Positions 56,182 to 64,000 of a stretch of 64,000 nt of DNA are shown here, piece after piece. The first letter of the stretch is position 1. Every line of letters starts with the position of its first letter. The notes beneath the pieces are model-generated. The model saw nothing but the letters and a program-made list of their open reading frames with translations, was not told the origin of the DNA and searched no databases. The DNA is from Patiria pectinifera. Lineage: Eukaryota; Echinodermata; Asteroidea; Valvatida; Asterinidae. The DNA is taken from assembly GCA_029964075.1 (NCBI GenBank), contig CM057150.1, forward strand, positions 1,860,001-1,924,000, given 5' to 3'. Both the position numbers and the translations under genes were made by a program.

Positions 56182-56548
56182 CTTCTGTGAGGTGGATGGT
56201 CTCCTTCATAATGCTCAGAAACCGGACATCATTCTGTGAAAATGATGAGTTGTCATCCCTTGCTTCACAGAAGTCAGCTTCCAGCAAGCGTGTAACTTGA
56301 AGGGGGCTTATTTCCTCCTTTGCTGTTATACCTTGGGTGAACACTACTTGACTCTTTGTAGTTTCGCAGTTGTGGGTCAGGTCTGCTGGAAGTTCGCAGG
56401 CTGTCAAACGATGACTGAAGCCGATCTTGTCATCTACACAGCTCTCGTACTCATCAGGCTTCATCACACCAACAATGCTCCATCCCAAGTCTGTTTTCAG
56501 ACCATAAGGCCCGTCATCAACTGGTGGGATAACTTCCCGTGGGGCCAA
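56090..56548 (-). pseudogene. BEL protease-RT linker segment, frameshifted
   Basis: A 152-codon frame: EVIPPVDDGPYGLKTDLGWS, then HNCETTKSQVVF and an acidic stretch EARDDNSSFSQNDVRF. These match the usual BEL segment between protease and RT. Its neighbours continue in other frames on both sides, so it is bounded by frameshifts near 56590 and 56110. Confidence 0.8.
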
Positions 56549-58035
56549 GGCTTTCGTGCAGTCATATCCAATAAGAAGACCGATCTCACATGGCTGTACT
56601 GGGAGCAGGTGCTCCTGTAGTCGAGAGAGATGTGCATTGAGCTTGCCATATCGGGATTAGGGATGTGACTTCTGTTCGCAGGCATGATGTTTCTTGAGTA
56701 GGTCGCAGGGAGGGGGATTTTCTTATCGCTGTTGTGAGCACGAATAGCAAGTCCTTCGATTCTCTCACTGGGGATTCTCTCGTCTTTGCTGGTCATTGTA
56801 GAGAGGAAGAGGTTTACCTTGACACCTTTCAGTCCCATCGCAGTCTTGGTGGACTCAAGGATGAACGATGTATCTGATTGGGTATCGAGAAGAGCATAGA
56901 CCATCCTCTCGTCAGGTGCTGATCGATGTGACAACCAAACTGGGACTACCATGGTACTTTTCGCAATGTCCTTGTTTGAGTTGATATGGCAAACACTAGC
57001 AGTGTGTGAGCTTAGTGAGGTGTGGTTCTCAGGTTTCTCTAAGTTCACGGTTGGTTGGTCGGTCTGGTACCTGTCACCATGCAGCAGGGTTGGATGTCGC
57101 TTCATGCAAACTACACACATGCTTCTTCTGCGGCAATCCTTTGATCTGTGGCCTGGTCGAAGACATCCAAAGCAGAGACCCCTTTCTTTGATGTAGACCT
57201 TTCGATCTTGAAGGGTCTGTGCTGCAAACACTTTACAGTTGTCCAGGTTATGCAATTTCTTGCACAGCACACAGGTTTGGGGACGGGCCTTGTACTCAGG
57301 TTGCTGCTTGGGGGGTCTATCAGTTGACACACTAGTTGAAAATGACCTCGCACCAGCATGTGATTTCTTCCTGTCATACCGTTCTTCCCTTAGACTGTGG
57401 ACAGACGTTACAGGATCACAGGCGATGTTAGCCTCCTTTTCTACAACGGAGGCAAATGTTTGAAAGTGTAGGTAGCTTCCATTCTTCTCCTTCCAGTTGG
57501 CAACGGTTCGTCCCCACCTCCCGATCAACCAATCTGGTAGTTTTGCCAAAATATTTCTGTTTTCTCTCTCGTCATTGAGATGGTTGAGGTTACCGTTCTT
57601 CTCCATGGCTGTTTGGCACTGGCGGAGGAAGTCCGATAATCGTCTTAGTCCGAATGCATCTTTGGGGGCCACAGTCGGCCACGAGTCCAGCTTGTCTCGA
57701 AATGCATTGGACACTATGAAGGGATCACCGTATCGTTTGTCAAGAGCCCTCTTCGCTTCTTTGTATGCGGATTCATCGTTGACAAGGGAGAAGCCACGCA
57801 CCAGGTCTAGTGCCTCGCCCTTGAGATATTTCTTCAGGTAGAAGAAACGTTCGGCTGGGGGTACGTGTACACCACGGTGCTCGATGAGAATGTCGTAGCC
57901 TTGTTTCCATGTGTTGTACTGCATGGGATCACCGGAGAAGACGATTGGTTCAGGTGGGGGCAATCGGTTCATTTTCAATTGCTCCAGCAGGCTCCCTGTT
58001 AGAGTTTTAATTGCGTCGTCTGTCGTTGACTTCAT
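56497..58035 (-). CDS. gag: BEL/Pao gag and protease (512 codons)
   Basis: Starts at an ATG (58035) that overlaps the stop of the preceding ORF as ATGA. The first 200 residues are a capsid-like domain (PPPEPIVFSGDPMQYNTWKQ, FFYLKKYLKGEALDLVRGF). Zinc-binding knuckles follow: CVLCKKLHNLDNC, CFGCLRPGHRSKDC and CVVCMKRHPTLLHG. The aspartic-protease core is YALLDTQSDTSFIL, with Gln in place of the usual Gly of DTG, a form I recall in other BEL elements. The last ~50 residues are out of the original frame after a frameshift near 56600. Confidence 0.88.
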   Translation of the reverse strand: MKSTTDDAIKTLTGSLLEQLKMNRLPPPEPIVFSGDPMQYNTWKQGYDILIEHRGVHVPPAERFFYLKKYLKGEALDLVRGFSLVNDESAYKEAKRALDKRYGDPFIVSNAFRDKLDSWPTVAPKDAFGLRRLSDFLRQCQTAMEKNGNLNHLNDERENRNILAKLPDWLIGRWGRTVANWKEKNGSYLHFQTFASVVEKEANIACDPVTSVHSLREERYDRKKSHAGARSFSTSVSTDRPPKQQPEYKARPQTCVLCKKLHNLDNCKVFAAQTLQDRKVYIKERGLCFGCLRPGHRSKDCRRRSMCVVCMKRHPTLLHGDRYQTDQPTVNLEKPENHTSLSSHTASVCHINSNKDIAKSTMVVPVWLSHRSAPDERMVYALLDTQSDTSFILESTKTAMGLKGVKVNLFLSTMTSKDERIPSERIEGLAIRAHNSDKKIPLPATYSRNIMPANRSHIPNPDMASSMHISLDYRSTCSQYSHVRSVFLLDMTARKPWPHGKLSHQLMTGLMV

Positions 58036-58625
58036 GTCGCAGTTGGTGATGTGAACTGTCCGTTCTCTGTAGGGGTGGTCGGTGGGTCAGTGTTCTGGGG
58101 TGAAGGGCTGGATTCATTCTCAGGAGTTGGATTCGGTGAGTCCATTTCCTGATTTGTTGTCTCGATGCAATCGTTCTCAATTGCAGGTTCACTGTCAGGT
58201 GCAGGTAAGTTAACCCACTGTTGACATTTGCTTCTGGCTGAACTAGATTTGAGGGAAGCAGCTGATGAAGCAATATCTCCTCTCAACGCAAGTATCCGCT
58301 CATGGGTTAGTCTCATTAGAGCGGCATGTTCTATTTCAGCATTCTCCAGCTGTTCGGTGCTGTCATCGGGCAGATTCGATGTCGACAGAAACTTGGCAAG
58401 AGTTTCTTGTATTTCGATGGCTTTGTCCATAGCCTGTTGTGACGCGTCTCTTTGTAGCTTGACGTTTGAAGTTTCCTCTTCATCGCAAAGCAGAGTTCTC
58501 AATTTGTTCGCAGTTCTCCGCCATGATGTCAAGCTGCTTCGGATTCCCTTCCGCTTCACGTCCGCATGCCACTGGATTCCCTTCTCCGTTTGCTTTGACT
58601 CCCTCGCTGTCTCCTCAGTCATCAT
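58032..58625 (-). CDS. BEL N-terminal ORF, coiled-coil (197 aa)
   Basis: It opens with ATG ATG at 58625 and ends in TGA overlapping the next ATG. The first 140 residues are strongly helical and charged (KQTEKGIQWHADVKRKGIR, ENAEIEHAALMRLTHERI). The last 50 are Pro/Ser/Thr-rich and end SPTAT. In most BEL elements this region is the start of a single Gag-Pol frame. Here it is a separate ORF, either by mutation or by stop-start coupling. No known catalytic domain. Confidence 0.75.
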   Translation of the reverse strand: MMTEETARESKQTEKGIQWHADVKRKGIRSSLTSWRRTANKLRTLLCDEEETSNVKLQRDASQQAMDKAIEIQETLAKFLSTSNLPDDSTEQLENAEIEHAALMRLTHERILALRGDIASSAASLKSSSARSKCQQWVNLPAPDSEPAIENDCIETTNQEMDSPNPTPENESSPSPQNTDPPTTPTENGQFTSPTAT

Positions 58626-58686
58626 GAGGTCGCAGTATATTCAGCAGGGAGTTGGAGCATCAAATATAGTGTGGTGGAGTTTTCAC
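58626..58686 (-). other. BEL leader between 5' LTR and first ORF
   Basis: Only about 60 bp lie between the LTR and the first ATG. No convincing TGG-type primer-binding site could be matched. Confidence 0.5.
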
Positions 58687-59466
58687 TGTCGCTGTATCTC
58701 AGATCGCAAGTAACTTGTAGACTCACAGTACATGTATTTCACTGAAGTGTCATTAATTTTTAGGTGCTCCTTTAATCCTCCATGTTATAACTCACTCCTT
58801 GCTATAATTCACTCCATGTTATAACTCACTCCATGTTATAACTCACTCCGTGAAAACTATATTGAAAAACACAAAAGGAACCGCAGTTAAGTACATGAGA
58901 AAACCCTAATGAGAAACCCTAGTTTGAACCAGTCACATTATCAGGCTGACCTTAACTTACATGTACAGTACACTTGTAAACACACATGTGGTATGGCAGA
59001 TTAACACGAACAATATGAGTGAACATGTGTCGGCGACGAATTGCAACATGTATCCTGTCCTTAGACAATCACAGAATTTATAGAAAGAAATTAGTCAAAT
59101 AATTCTTGATTAGCACTCGAATAATTAATCAATTGAACTTGTAAACCTATGGAATCACATGTGTACATGTACATCGCTACAATAAACATTGGGCAGGATC
59201 TATAATGCATATACGATTATTGTGTTTAAGTTTCATTTCTTATAGCAAAGTTTGGCCTTACAATGAATTGAAACTATCTTATATTTTTATTAAACATTTA
59301 AACAATCATAAAAGGTACAATTTATATTACCTCCATGCCTCTGTGTCTTCAAATTTGACTGAATTTAATGACTGTAATTTCTGAGACACAACGCGTGATG
59401 AACTTATGTGTTGTGAAACTTCTGGTCGCTTGAGGGCACTATAACGAAGTACCGTCATCAGTTACA
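58687..59466 (-). repeat. BEL 5' LTR
   Basis: Same ends as the left copy; differs from it at about 15 of 780 positions by eye, mostly transitions. Confidence 0.93.
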
Positions 59467-60654
59467 CTCACGATGATACTGAGTAACCCTCACAGAGACA
59501 AGTGATTCCAAAGACGATTATAGATTTGATTTATTCAAGAATCTTAATCACCAATGGATTTGTTCAAAAATCACTACAATAATTTACAATAATACACAAT
59601 GTACGAGTTGATAAATATTATGGACGTTAATATCTCACACAATAGGCAATAGCCCTCACTCGTTACCTCCAGGGTCAACTGCACCCTTTTGAAGTAACTT
59701 AGTCTAACGTAACACGTGTTCAACTGCACCACTTAACAATTTAAGCAGAAAGATTAACTTTAATGCGGTCGTGTGCAGTAACTTATACAATTATAATGAA
59801 GTAGCACAGTTCTAATAACCCTCACACAGATTGAACTGTCCCCATAACTCTTACACAATAAAGGTAACCCTCAACCCGACTCAGCGTCAAAGCAGGTTGA
59901 ACTGTGTAATTCCAATAACCCTCGCCCAGGAAAGGTAACCCTCAACACGATTACACAATATAACCCCTTTGTGCAATAACCCACACACCAAACCGGTAAC
60001 CCTCACAAGTGCTCAGAACGCGGCAAAGAATAACTCGTCAGGCAAGCTATTACGGCAATGATCGCCTCAGTCGTAAAACCCCACCGAAGGTGTCCGACCC
60101 ACGACAAGCAATCTACTACCGAATTGCAGCCCCACTAGCCTCTCAAACCAAGTTCCACAACTCCTAACCCCTTATGCTCTAGCACTAATTAATCAAGATA
60201 AAATAGTCAGTCTTAATTCACGACTAAATCTTTGTCACCAATTCTCCAAGATAATAGAAAGTTAATTGAGTCAGTAACAAAACCTGTGAGACTCCACCAA
60301 CTCACCGGTCGCACCTTGTATGTCGATCGGACGTTGTCCCTAAATCTGAATAAACCTCAGGATTTAGCACAAGTTCTCGCAGAAATGATACACAATGAGG
60401 TCTCGGGTTTACATCACCGTCGCCATCTTGAAACGAAGAGGCTTGGCGATGTCAAGCACCGCTTTAAAAAGCGCTCCGATTTTGGACAATGCGCGCTGGT
60501 GATTGGCTTACGCGCGTTCATGCATTATTGATGCTCAAGTCACGCCATATATTTCATCGCGGATTGGTCTACGCGCGCCATTAATATTAATGACCTATGC
60601 GCGCATACATAATTCATAGATTAGACAAGTCTGTAGGCACCCTGTTTCGCCGCA
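59467..60654. mobile_element. right part of the 1.64-kb TG...CA element
   Basis: Starts with the CTCAC target duplication of BEL and continues with scattered TAACCCTCA words (to about 60005). It then passes through a GC-rich stretch with ATTGGCTTACGCGCG and ATTGGTCTACGCGCG (CCAAT-like, 60490-60590) and ends TTTCGCCGCA. Non-coding. It contains a GTCGCCATCTTG word near 60420. Confidence 0.6.
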
Positions 60655-61434
60655 CTACTTTGCTAAGTGGTTTGAAGCATATGCCATGCCCAACGAGCAG
60701 GCGGAAACTGTCGCTTCAAGGTTTGTGGAAGAATTCGTATGTAGGTTCGGAGTCCCCCAAACCTTGCATACTGACCAGGGAGGGAATTTCGAATCTACGC
60801 TGATCGCTAAAGTGTGTGAGATCTTGGGATTGTAAAACTCGGACAACTCCATATAACCCGAAGAGTGACGGATTAGTAGAACGGTTTAACCGTACACTGA
60901 TCAATATAAATACCACACACATGAAGGCAATTGGTAAATCAAGATTGGGACTGGGAACTGCCTTTCGCCACCATGACCTACAGGAGTACGCCGCAGGTGT
61001 CGACAGGAGAAAGCCCAAACATGATGATTTTTGGCCGCGAGGTACTTTTGCCGATAGATCTCACTACGGAACAACCTCCACTCAATGGGGAGGCGAGTGA
61101 TGGAGCAGACCTAGACTATCCGATGGAAATGAGGCAGAGAATCCAAGCGTCACATGACAGAGCTCGAGAACAGCTCGGAAAAAGCGTTAGAAGACAGAAA
61201 CTGAATTACAACAGGAGGACGTGCAAGGAGGTGTACTTGCCCGGCCAGTTTGCCTAGAAGTATAACCCTGCAAAGAAGAAAGGAATCTCGCCCAAACTAC
61301 AATGTCGGTGGGAAGGCCCATATCTGATTCAAGACAAACTTTCAGATGTAACGTTCCGGATTCAAAGGCGGAGTGGAGGAAAACCTGAAGTCATCCACGG
61401 CGACAGTTTGAAACCATACGAGGGGAACCACTGA
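60655..61434 (+). pseudogene. Gypsy-3 integrase, second half
   Basis: Resumes the core interrupted at 51058: KWFEAYAMPNEQAETVASRF, then LHTDQGGNFES with the second Asp intact. A stop follows at about 60834. TTPYNPKSDGLVERFNRTL carries the catalytic Glu. The C-terminal part is QASHDRAREQLGKSVRRQKL, a stop at 61256, and a GPY-type end (WEGPYLIQDK, VIHGDSLKPYEG). Two or three frame breaks make it inactive. Downstream is the zinc-finger ORF. Confidence 0.88.
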
Positions 61435-61751
61435 GGGCTGAGTCGCAGTACCCGCCTGAAAGGGTTGAGTCGCAGGACCTGCCTAAAGGGGCTGAGTCGC
61501 CAACTCACAAAATAAGCAAAAAATGGAAGACATACAGCATTCTGAAAGGCTAGAAACATGGGCAGTCGAAGAAGAAAGGGTTTAATAGTGCTCCCCAAGG
61601 AATGGGTTGAGTGGGAAGAATTAATTGTAAGAGGAAACGTAAGCGCCCCAAACGATACCTGGAGTAAGGGTAGCAGTGGGAAAGATTTGCACTTGCCATT
61701 CTGCTTGATAATTACAAATGCCATATTTTTGTTTTAATTTTGTCTTACTAG
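61435..61751 (+). promoter_or_regulatory. Gypsy-3 spacer with splice acceptor before ORF3
   Basis: A short minisatellite-like GGCTGAGTCGCAG.ACC...CCTGAAAGGG stretch (61434-61500) is followed by non-coding sequence. It ends in a pyrimidine-rich tract, TTTTGTTTTAATTTTGTCTT, then ACTAG directly before ATG 61752. This is a textbook 3' splice site abutting a start codon. Confidence 0.55.
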
Positions 61752-62540
61752 ATGGACAAACGGGACGAGTTCGTCAGGCCAAAAGACTGGCACGAGGTGA
61801 AGATCCTTCGCTGCAACGTTTGTGGAGAATCATTTGTATACAAGAAGAGCTTGGAGAAGCATGTGCAGATGCATGAATCTAAGATAAAGTTCTTCTGCAA
61901 TCTTTGTGAACGTCGGAAGGACAACTTAAGAGCCCACTACCGTGAGCAACATCTGTCAGCCGTTGATGAGGTGGCAGACATTCCTGCAAAAACGATGGAC
62001 GAAAGGCACCACAGGATGAGTAAGGAGAAACAGGATACAGCACTGAAGTCAAGAGAGGGTAGGAAGGGTACACACACGGAGACCAGACCCCCTAGGGAAG
62101 TATCAAAAACTCCAACTCAAGTACCCCAGACCGGATCTAAGCGGAAGCAGTCAGAGCCGCAGGAGCAACCAGATCCGAAGAAACGCCAAAATACACCAAG
62201 GAGGAAGGACAAGACACCTCCAACGACTCCAAAAGATTCTCCAAGGAAAGCGGCAAGCAGCATCAACCAGAATCCAAGTACCCCGGAACGCTTGATCTCT
62301 CTATCCCCTGCATCAAATTCCCTGATTGACCAGTGCCCAAGCAACGAGGTTCCTGCTATTCCTTGTGATCCTGTCTGGGGGAAACCCATAAGCATGCTAC
62401 AAATGCTTACGAACGAATTGGAGTCGAGCAGCGAAAGTGAGGAGAGCCTCGGCTTACAGATTAATATTAAGTCCAAGAGCCAGGAGAGCGAAGGAAGTCT
62501 GTCATCTGGGCATGTGTCTACTCGAGTAGATGTAGGCTGA
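61752..62540 (+). CDS. Gypsy-3 ORF3: C2H2 zinc-finger protein (262 aa)
   Basis: An uninterrupted frame. Residues about 18-45 form a canonical C2H2 finger (CNVCGESFVYKKSLEKHVQMH). Residues about 48-70 form a shortened second finger (CNLCERRKDNLRAHYREQH). A basic, Pro/Lys-rich middle (KRKQSEPQEQPDPKKRQNTP, then RRKDK) is a likely nuclear-localisation region, and the C-terminus is Ser-rich and acidic (SSSESEESLG). It lies where env would be in errantivirus-type elements and starts at a splice acceptor. The role is unknown; binding of nucleic acid in the nucleus is an inference. Unlike the neighbouring integrase, this frame is intact. Confidence 0.75.
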   Translation: MDKRDEFVRPKDWHEVKILRCNVCGESFVYKKSLEKHVQMHESKIKFFCNLCERRKDNLRAHYREQHLSAVDEVADIPAKTMDERHHRMSKEKQDTALKSREGRKGTHTETRPPREVSKTPTQVPQTGSKRKQSEPQEQPDPKKRQNTPRRKDKTPPTTPKDSPRKAASSINQNPSTPERLISLSPASNSLIDQCPSNEVPAIPCDPVWGKPISMLQMLTNELESSSESEESLGLQINIKSKSQESEGSLSSGHVSTRVDVG

Positions 62541-63445
62541 GCATTGAAGGGAAGTAAAATGAAACTGTTAAGTAGTTCTGAGCAGTCGAGAAGATGATGG
62601 TGGGTAGGGTACAGCGACTGCAAGAAGTTTCGACACGCACCATCTTCCATGGTGGGGTCAAGATCTCAGAAGAAATAACGGAAAGGATCTACGACGTGAC
62701 CTTCGAAGCCGGTTTTGTTTTTGATAAAAGATAACTCATTAGCCGAAACTTGATCACTTTAAGGATTTTTTTTATAACTTGTAGTTTTTGTACCTTGAAG
62801 TTGTTCATCTTTATTTTCTTTACCGTTTTGTGAAATAACTTGAGCAAGTTAACTCTCGCATTTGTTTCGAAAACAGAGACTTTATTTTTGTAAACTTATA
62901 TGGAGAAGTGTCACCAACGATCAATGTGTACGATATTACTGCAGTAGGTAACTGTGTTAAGAAGGAACCTGTTGTATTCAAGATTGTGTCTTATTATTGC
63001 CTGTTTTGATCTTTCAGATGTTTATTAGAAAGGAAAGAGAAAAAAGGTGCACTGTTAAAATGTTATCTACTTTATGAGAACATCTTGTTACATTTTTATG
63101 AAGTCTCTAAGAGAGAGGTTTTATTACTGTTTACGCTGAGAAAAGATTTGCCTTCAGGTTAGGAAGTTTACATTCAAGATTTACCTTTCGATTACCTTTA
63201 AGTAAACCACAGAAAAGCGGCCGGGTTGGTACTATTGTTTTTTTTTATATAAATCGTTTATTATCTAGTGCCTTAAGTGGGTGTCCTTAAGCAGACCTTA
63301 AGGATGCCTTTGCAGTCAAGGCTCCTTATATTTGTATAAAGTTAAAACATTGTATAAGATGAGCGCCTTCTTCATTTCATTTTCAAGTTGTATTAGTTTT
63401 AAAGACCGGGACGGTCTGAACTTGAGCGCTATTTTTAGAATGGGG
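62541..63445 (+). other. Gypsy-3 3' non-coding region and probable LTR U3
   Basis: AT-rich and non-coding. A purine run AGAAAGGAAAGAGAAAAAAGG at 63026-63046 followed by TG is one possible polypurine tract and LTR start. A second LTR for comparison is not in the window, so the boundary is unproven. Confidence 0.4.
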
Positions 63446-63453
63446 TATATAAG
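63446..63453 (+). promoter_or_regulatory. TATA box, probable Gypsy-3 LTR promoter
   Basis: GGGGTATATAAGGAAG, about 30 bp upstream of a GC-rich TTCTGGCCAGACTG stretch. Its position downstream of ORF3 fits a 3' LTR promoter. A host promoter facing right cannot be excluded. Confidence 0.5.
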
Positions 63454-63814
63454 GAAGCGTTCGCGCGGATTCTGGCCAGACTGTTTTGGCGCGCCGTAGA
63501 GTTGCAGACCAAGGAATGCTTCGTGGAGACAGACAGAGCGAGTGTGTCGGAAGTGACCGCAAAGCTTACTGTGAGTGTTGAGCTCTTGTATTGTTAATGT
63601 TACACACTCCTTTTCTTTTACAAATAGTAGTGCAATTGTAAAATTGATCTTTTGGTTTACTTGATAAAGTGAAGCTTAATACTCGTTCGATTGAAGACAG
63701 CATATTTGGGTTTATTATTGTCGCCTCTGTGCAGGAATTCTCTATTTGCTTTCGTAGACATACTTGGCAGATCTTTGTGAAACACTTTTATTGCTGAATT
63801 ATCGATAAGAACAT

Positions 63815-63990
63815 CTCTTTCCCTTCAGGAAATCCCTTCCCTTAAGGAAACCATTTCCCTTGAAGAAACTCATTTCCCCTTACAGAAACCCTTTCCCTAA
63901 AGTAAATCCATTCCCTTAAGAAGCTCCCTTTCCCTTACGGAAACCCCTTCCCTTTAGTAAACCTCTTCCCTGGGGGAGCCCATTTCCTAA
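63815..63990. repeat. CCCTTCCCTTAAGGAAAC minisatellite
   Basis: About eight degenerate units of roughly 21 bp (TTTCCCTTAAGGAAACCC type), each with a short internal palindromic tendency (CCTTAAGG). The array approaches the window edge. Confidence 0.85.
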
Positions 63991-64000
63991 CGTACCAGGA

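Larger units (their letters stand above)
51513..59466 (-). mobile_element. BEL/Pao LTR retrotransposon, nearly complete
   Basis: A 7954-bp element on the minus strand. The LTRs are 51513-52292 and 58687-59466, each 780 bp with TG...CA ends and about 15 differences by eye. The target duplication is CTCAC (51508-51512 and 59467-59471). The coding order is an N-terminal ORF, Gag with zinc knuckles and protease, a linker, and RT-RNase H-integrase in 1097 codons. It is the youngest-looking element in the window, although two frameshifts and an integrase substitution argue that it is no longer active. Confidence 0.95.

Overview
The window is eukaryotic, almost certainly from a marine invertebrate animal. 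It has one spliced gene with GT-AG introns, a metazoan-type receptor tyrosine kinase (RTK), set in a very dense bed of transposable elements: Gypsy and BEL/Pao LTR retrotransposons, L2/CR1- and jockey-like LINEs, a tRNA-derived SINE, a Transib/RAG1-like transposase, a hAT-like element and a TTAA-type MITE. No species can be named from the sequence. No bacterial operon, CRISPR array, rRNA or functional tRNA gene was seen. || Layout. 1-4.8 kb: an identical 814-bp tandem duplication, short repeats, one speculative exon and a LINE tail. 4.77-16.2 kb: a minus-strand Gypsy element (Gypsy-1) with its 3' LTR, pol, gag and a truncated right-hand LTR. It is interrupted by a 1.95-kb TG...CA insertion (target duplication GACAC) carrying a CAGCAGG-type heptamer array, and by a Transib/RAG1-like transposase copy. 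18.4-39.5 kb (+): the RTK gene. Seven exons (18445-21662) encode the juxtamembrane segment and a complete kinase domain. An eighth, C-terminal exon lies at 39411-39488 after a 17.7-kb intron. That intron holds a head-to-tail repeat array unusually rich in TGACGTCA and CCGGAAG palindromes, a TTGATG-type satellite, an internally deleted Gypsy element (Gypsy-4, 30638-35505, target duplication ATAT) and an L2-like LINE. 40-45.9 kb: tandem repeats, hairpins, a jockey-like LINE fragment split by a 514-bp MITE, and a hAT-like element with an 8-bp target duplication. 46.0-50.0 kb (-): Gypsy-2, truncated at both ends, abutting head to head on Gypsy-3 (+, 50013 to the window end). 50.0-64 kb: a three-level nest. 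Gypsy-3 integrase is split by a 1.64-kb TG...CA element, which is itself split by a nearly intact 7954-bp BEL/Pao element (780-bp LTRs, target duplication CTCAC). || How the parts relate. The only likely host gene is the RTK; everything else is mobile or derived from mobile DNA. The most notable items are (i) the Transib/RAG1-like copy in which all three acidic catalytic positions can still be located, (ii) a third ORF encoding C2H2 zinc fingers downstream of integrase in Gypsy-3, starting right after a strong splice acceptor, with a decayed zinc-finger counterpart in Gypsy-4, (iii) the RTK terminal exon found far downstream by phase and sequence character, and (iv) the CRE/ETS-like palindrome-rich intronic repeats. 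Positions of degenerate elements are approximate unless target-site duplications define them.
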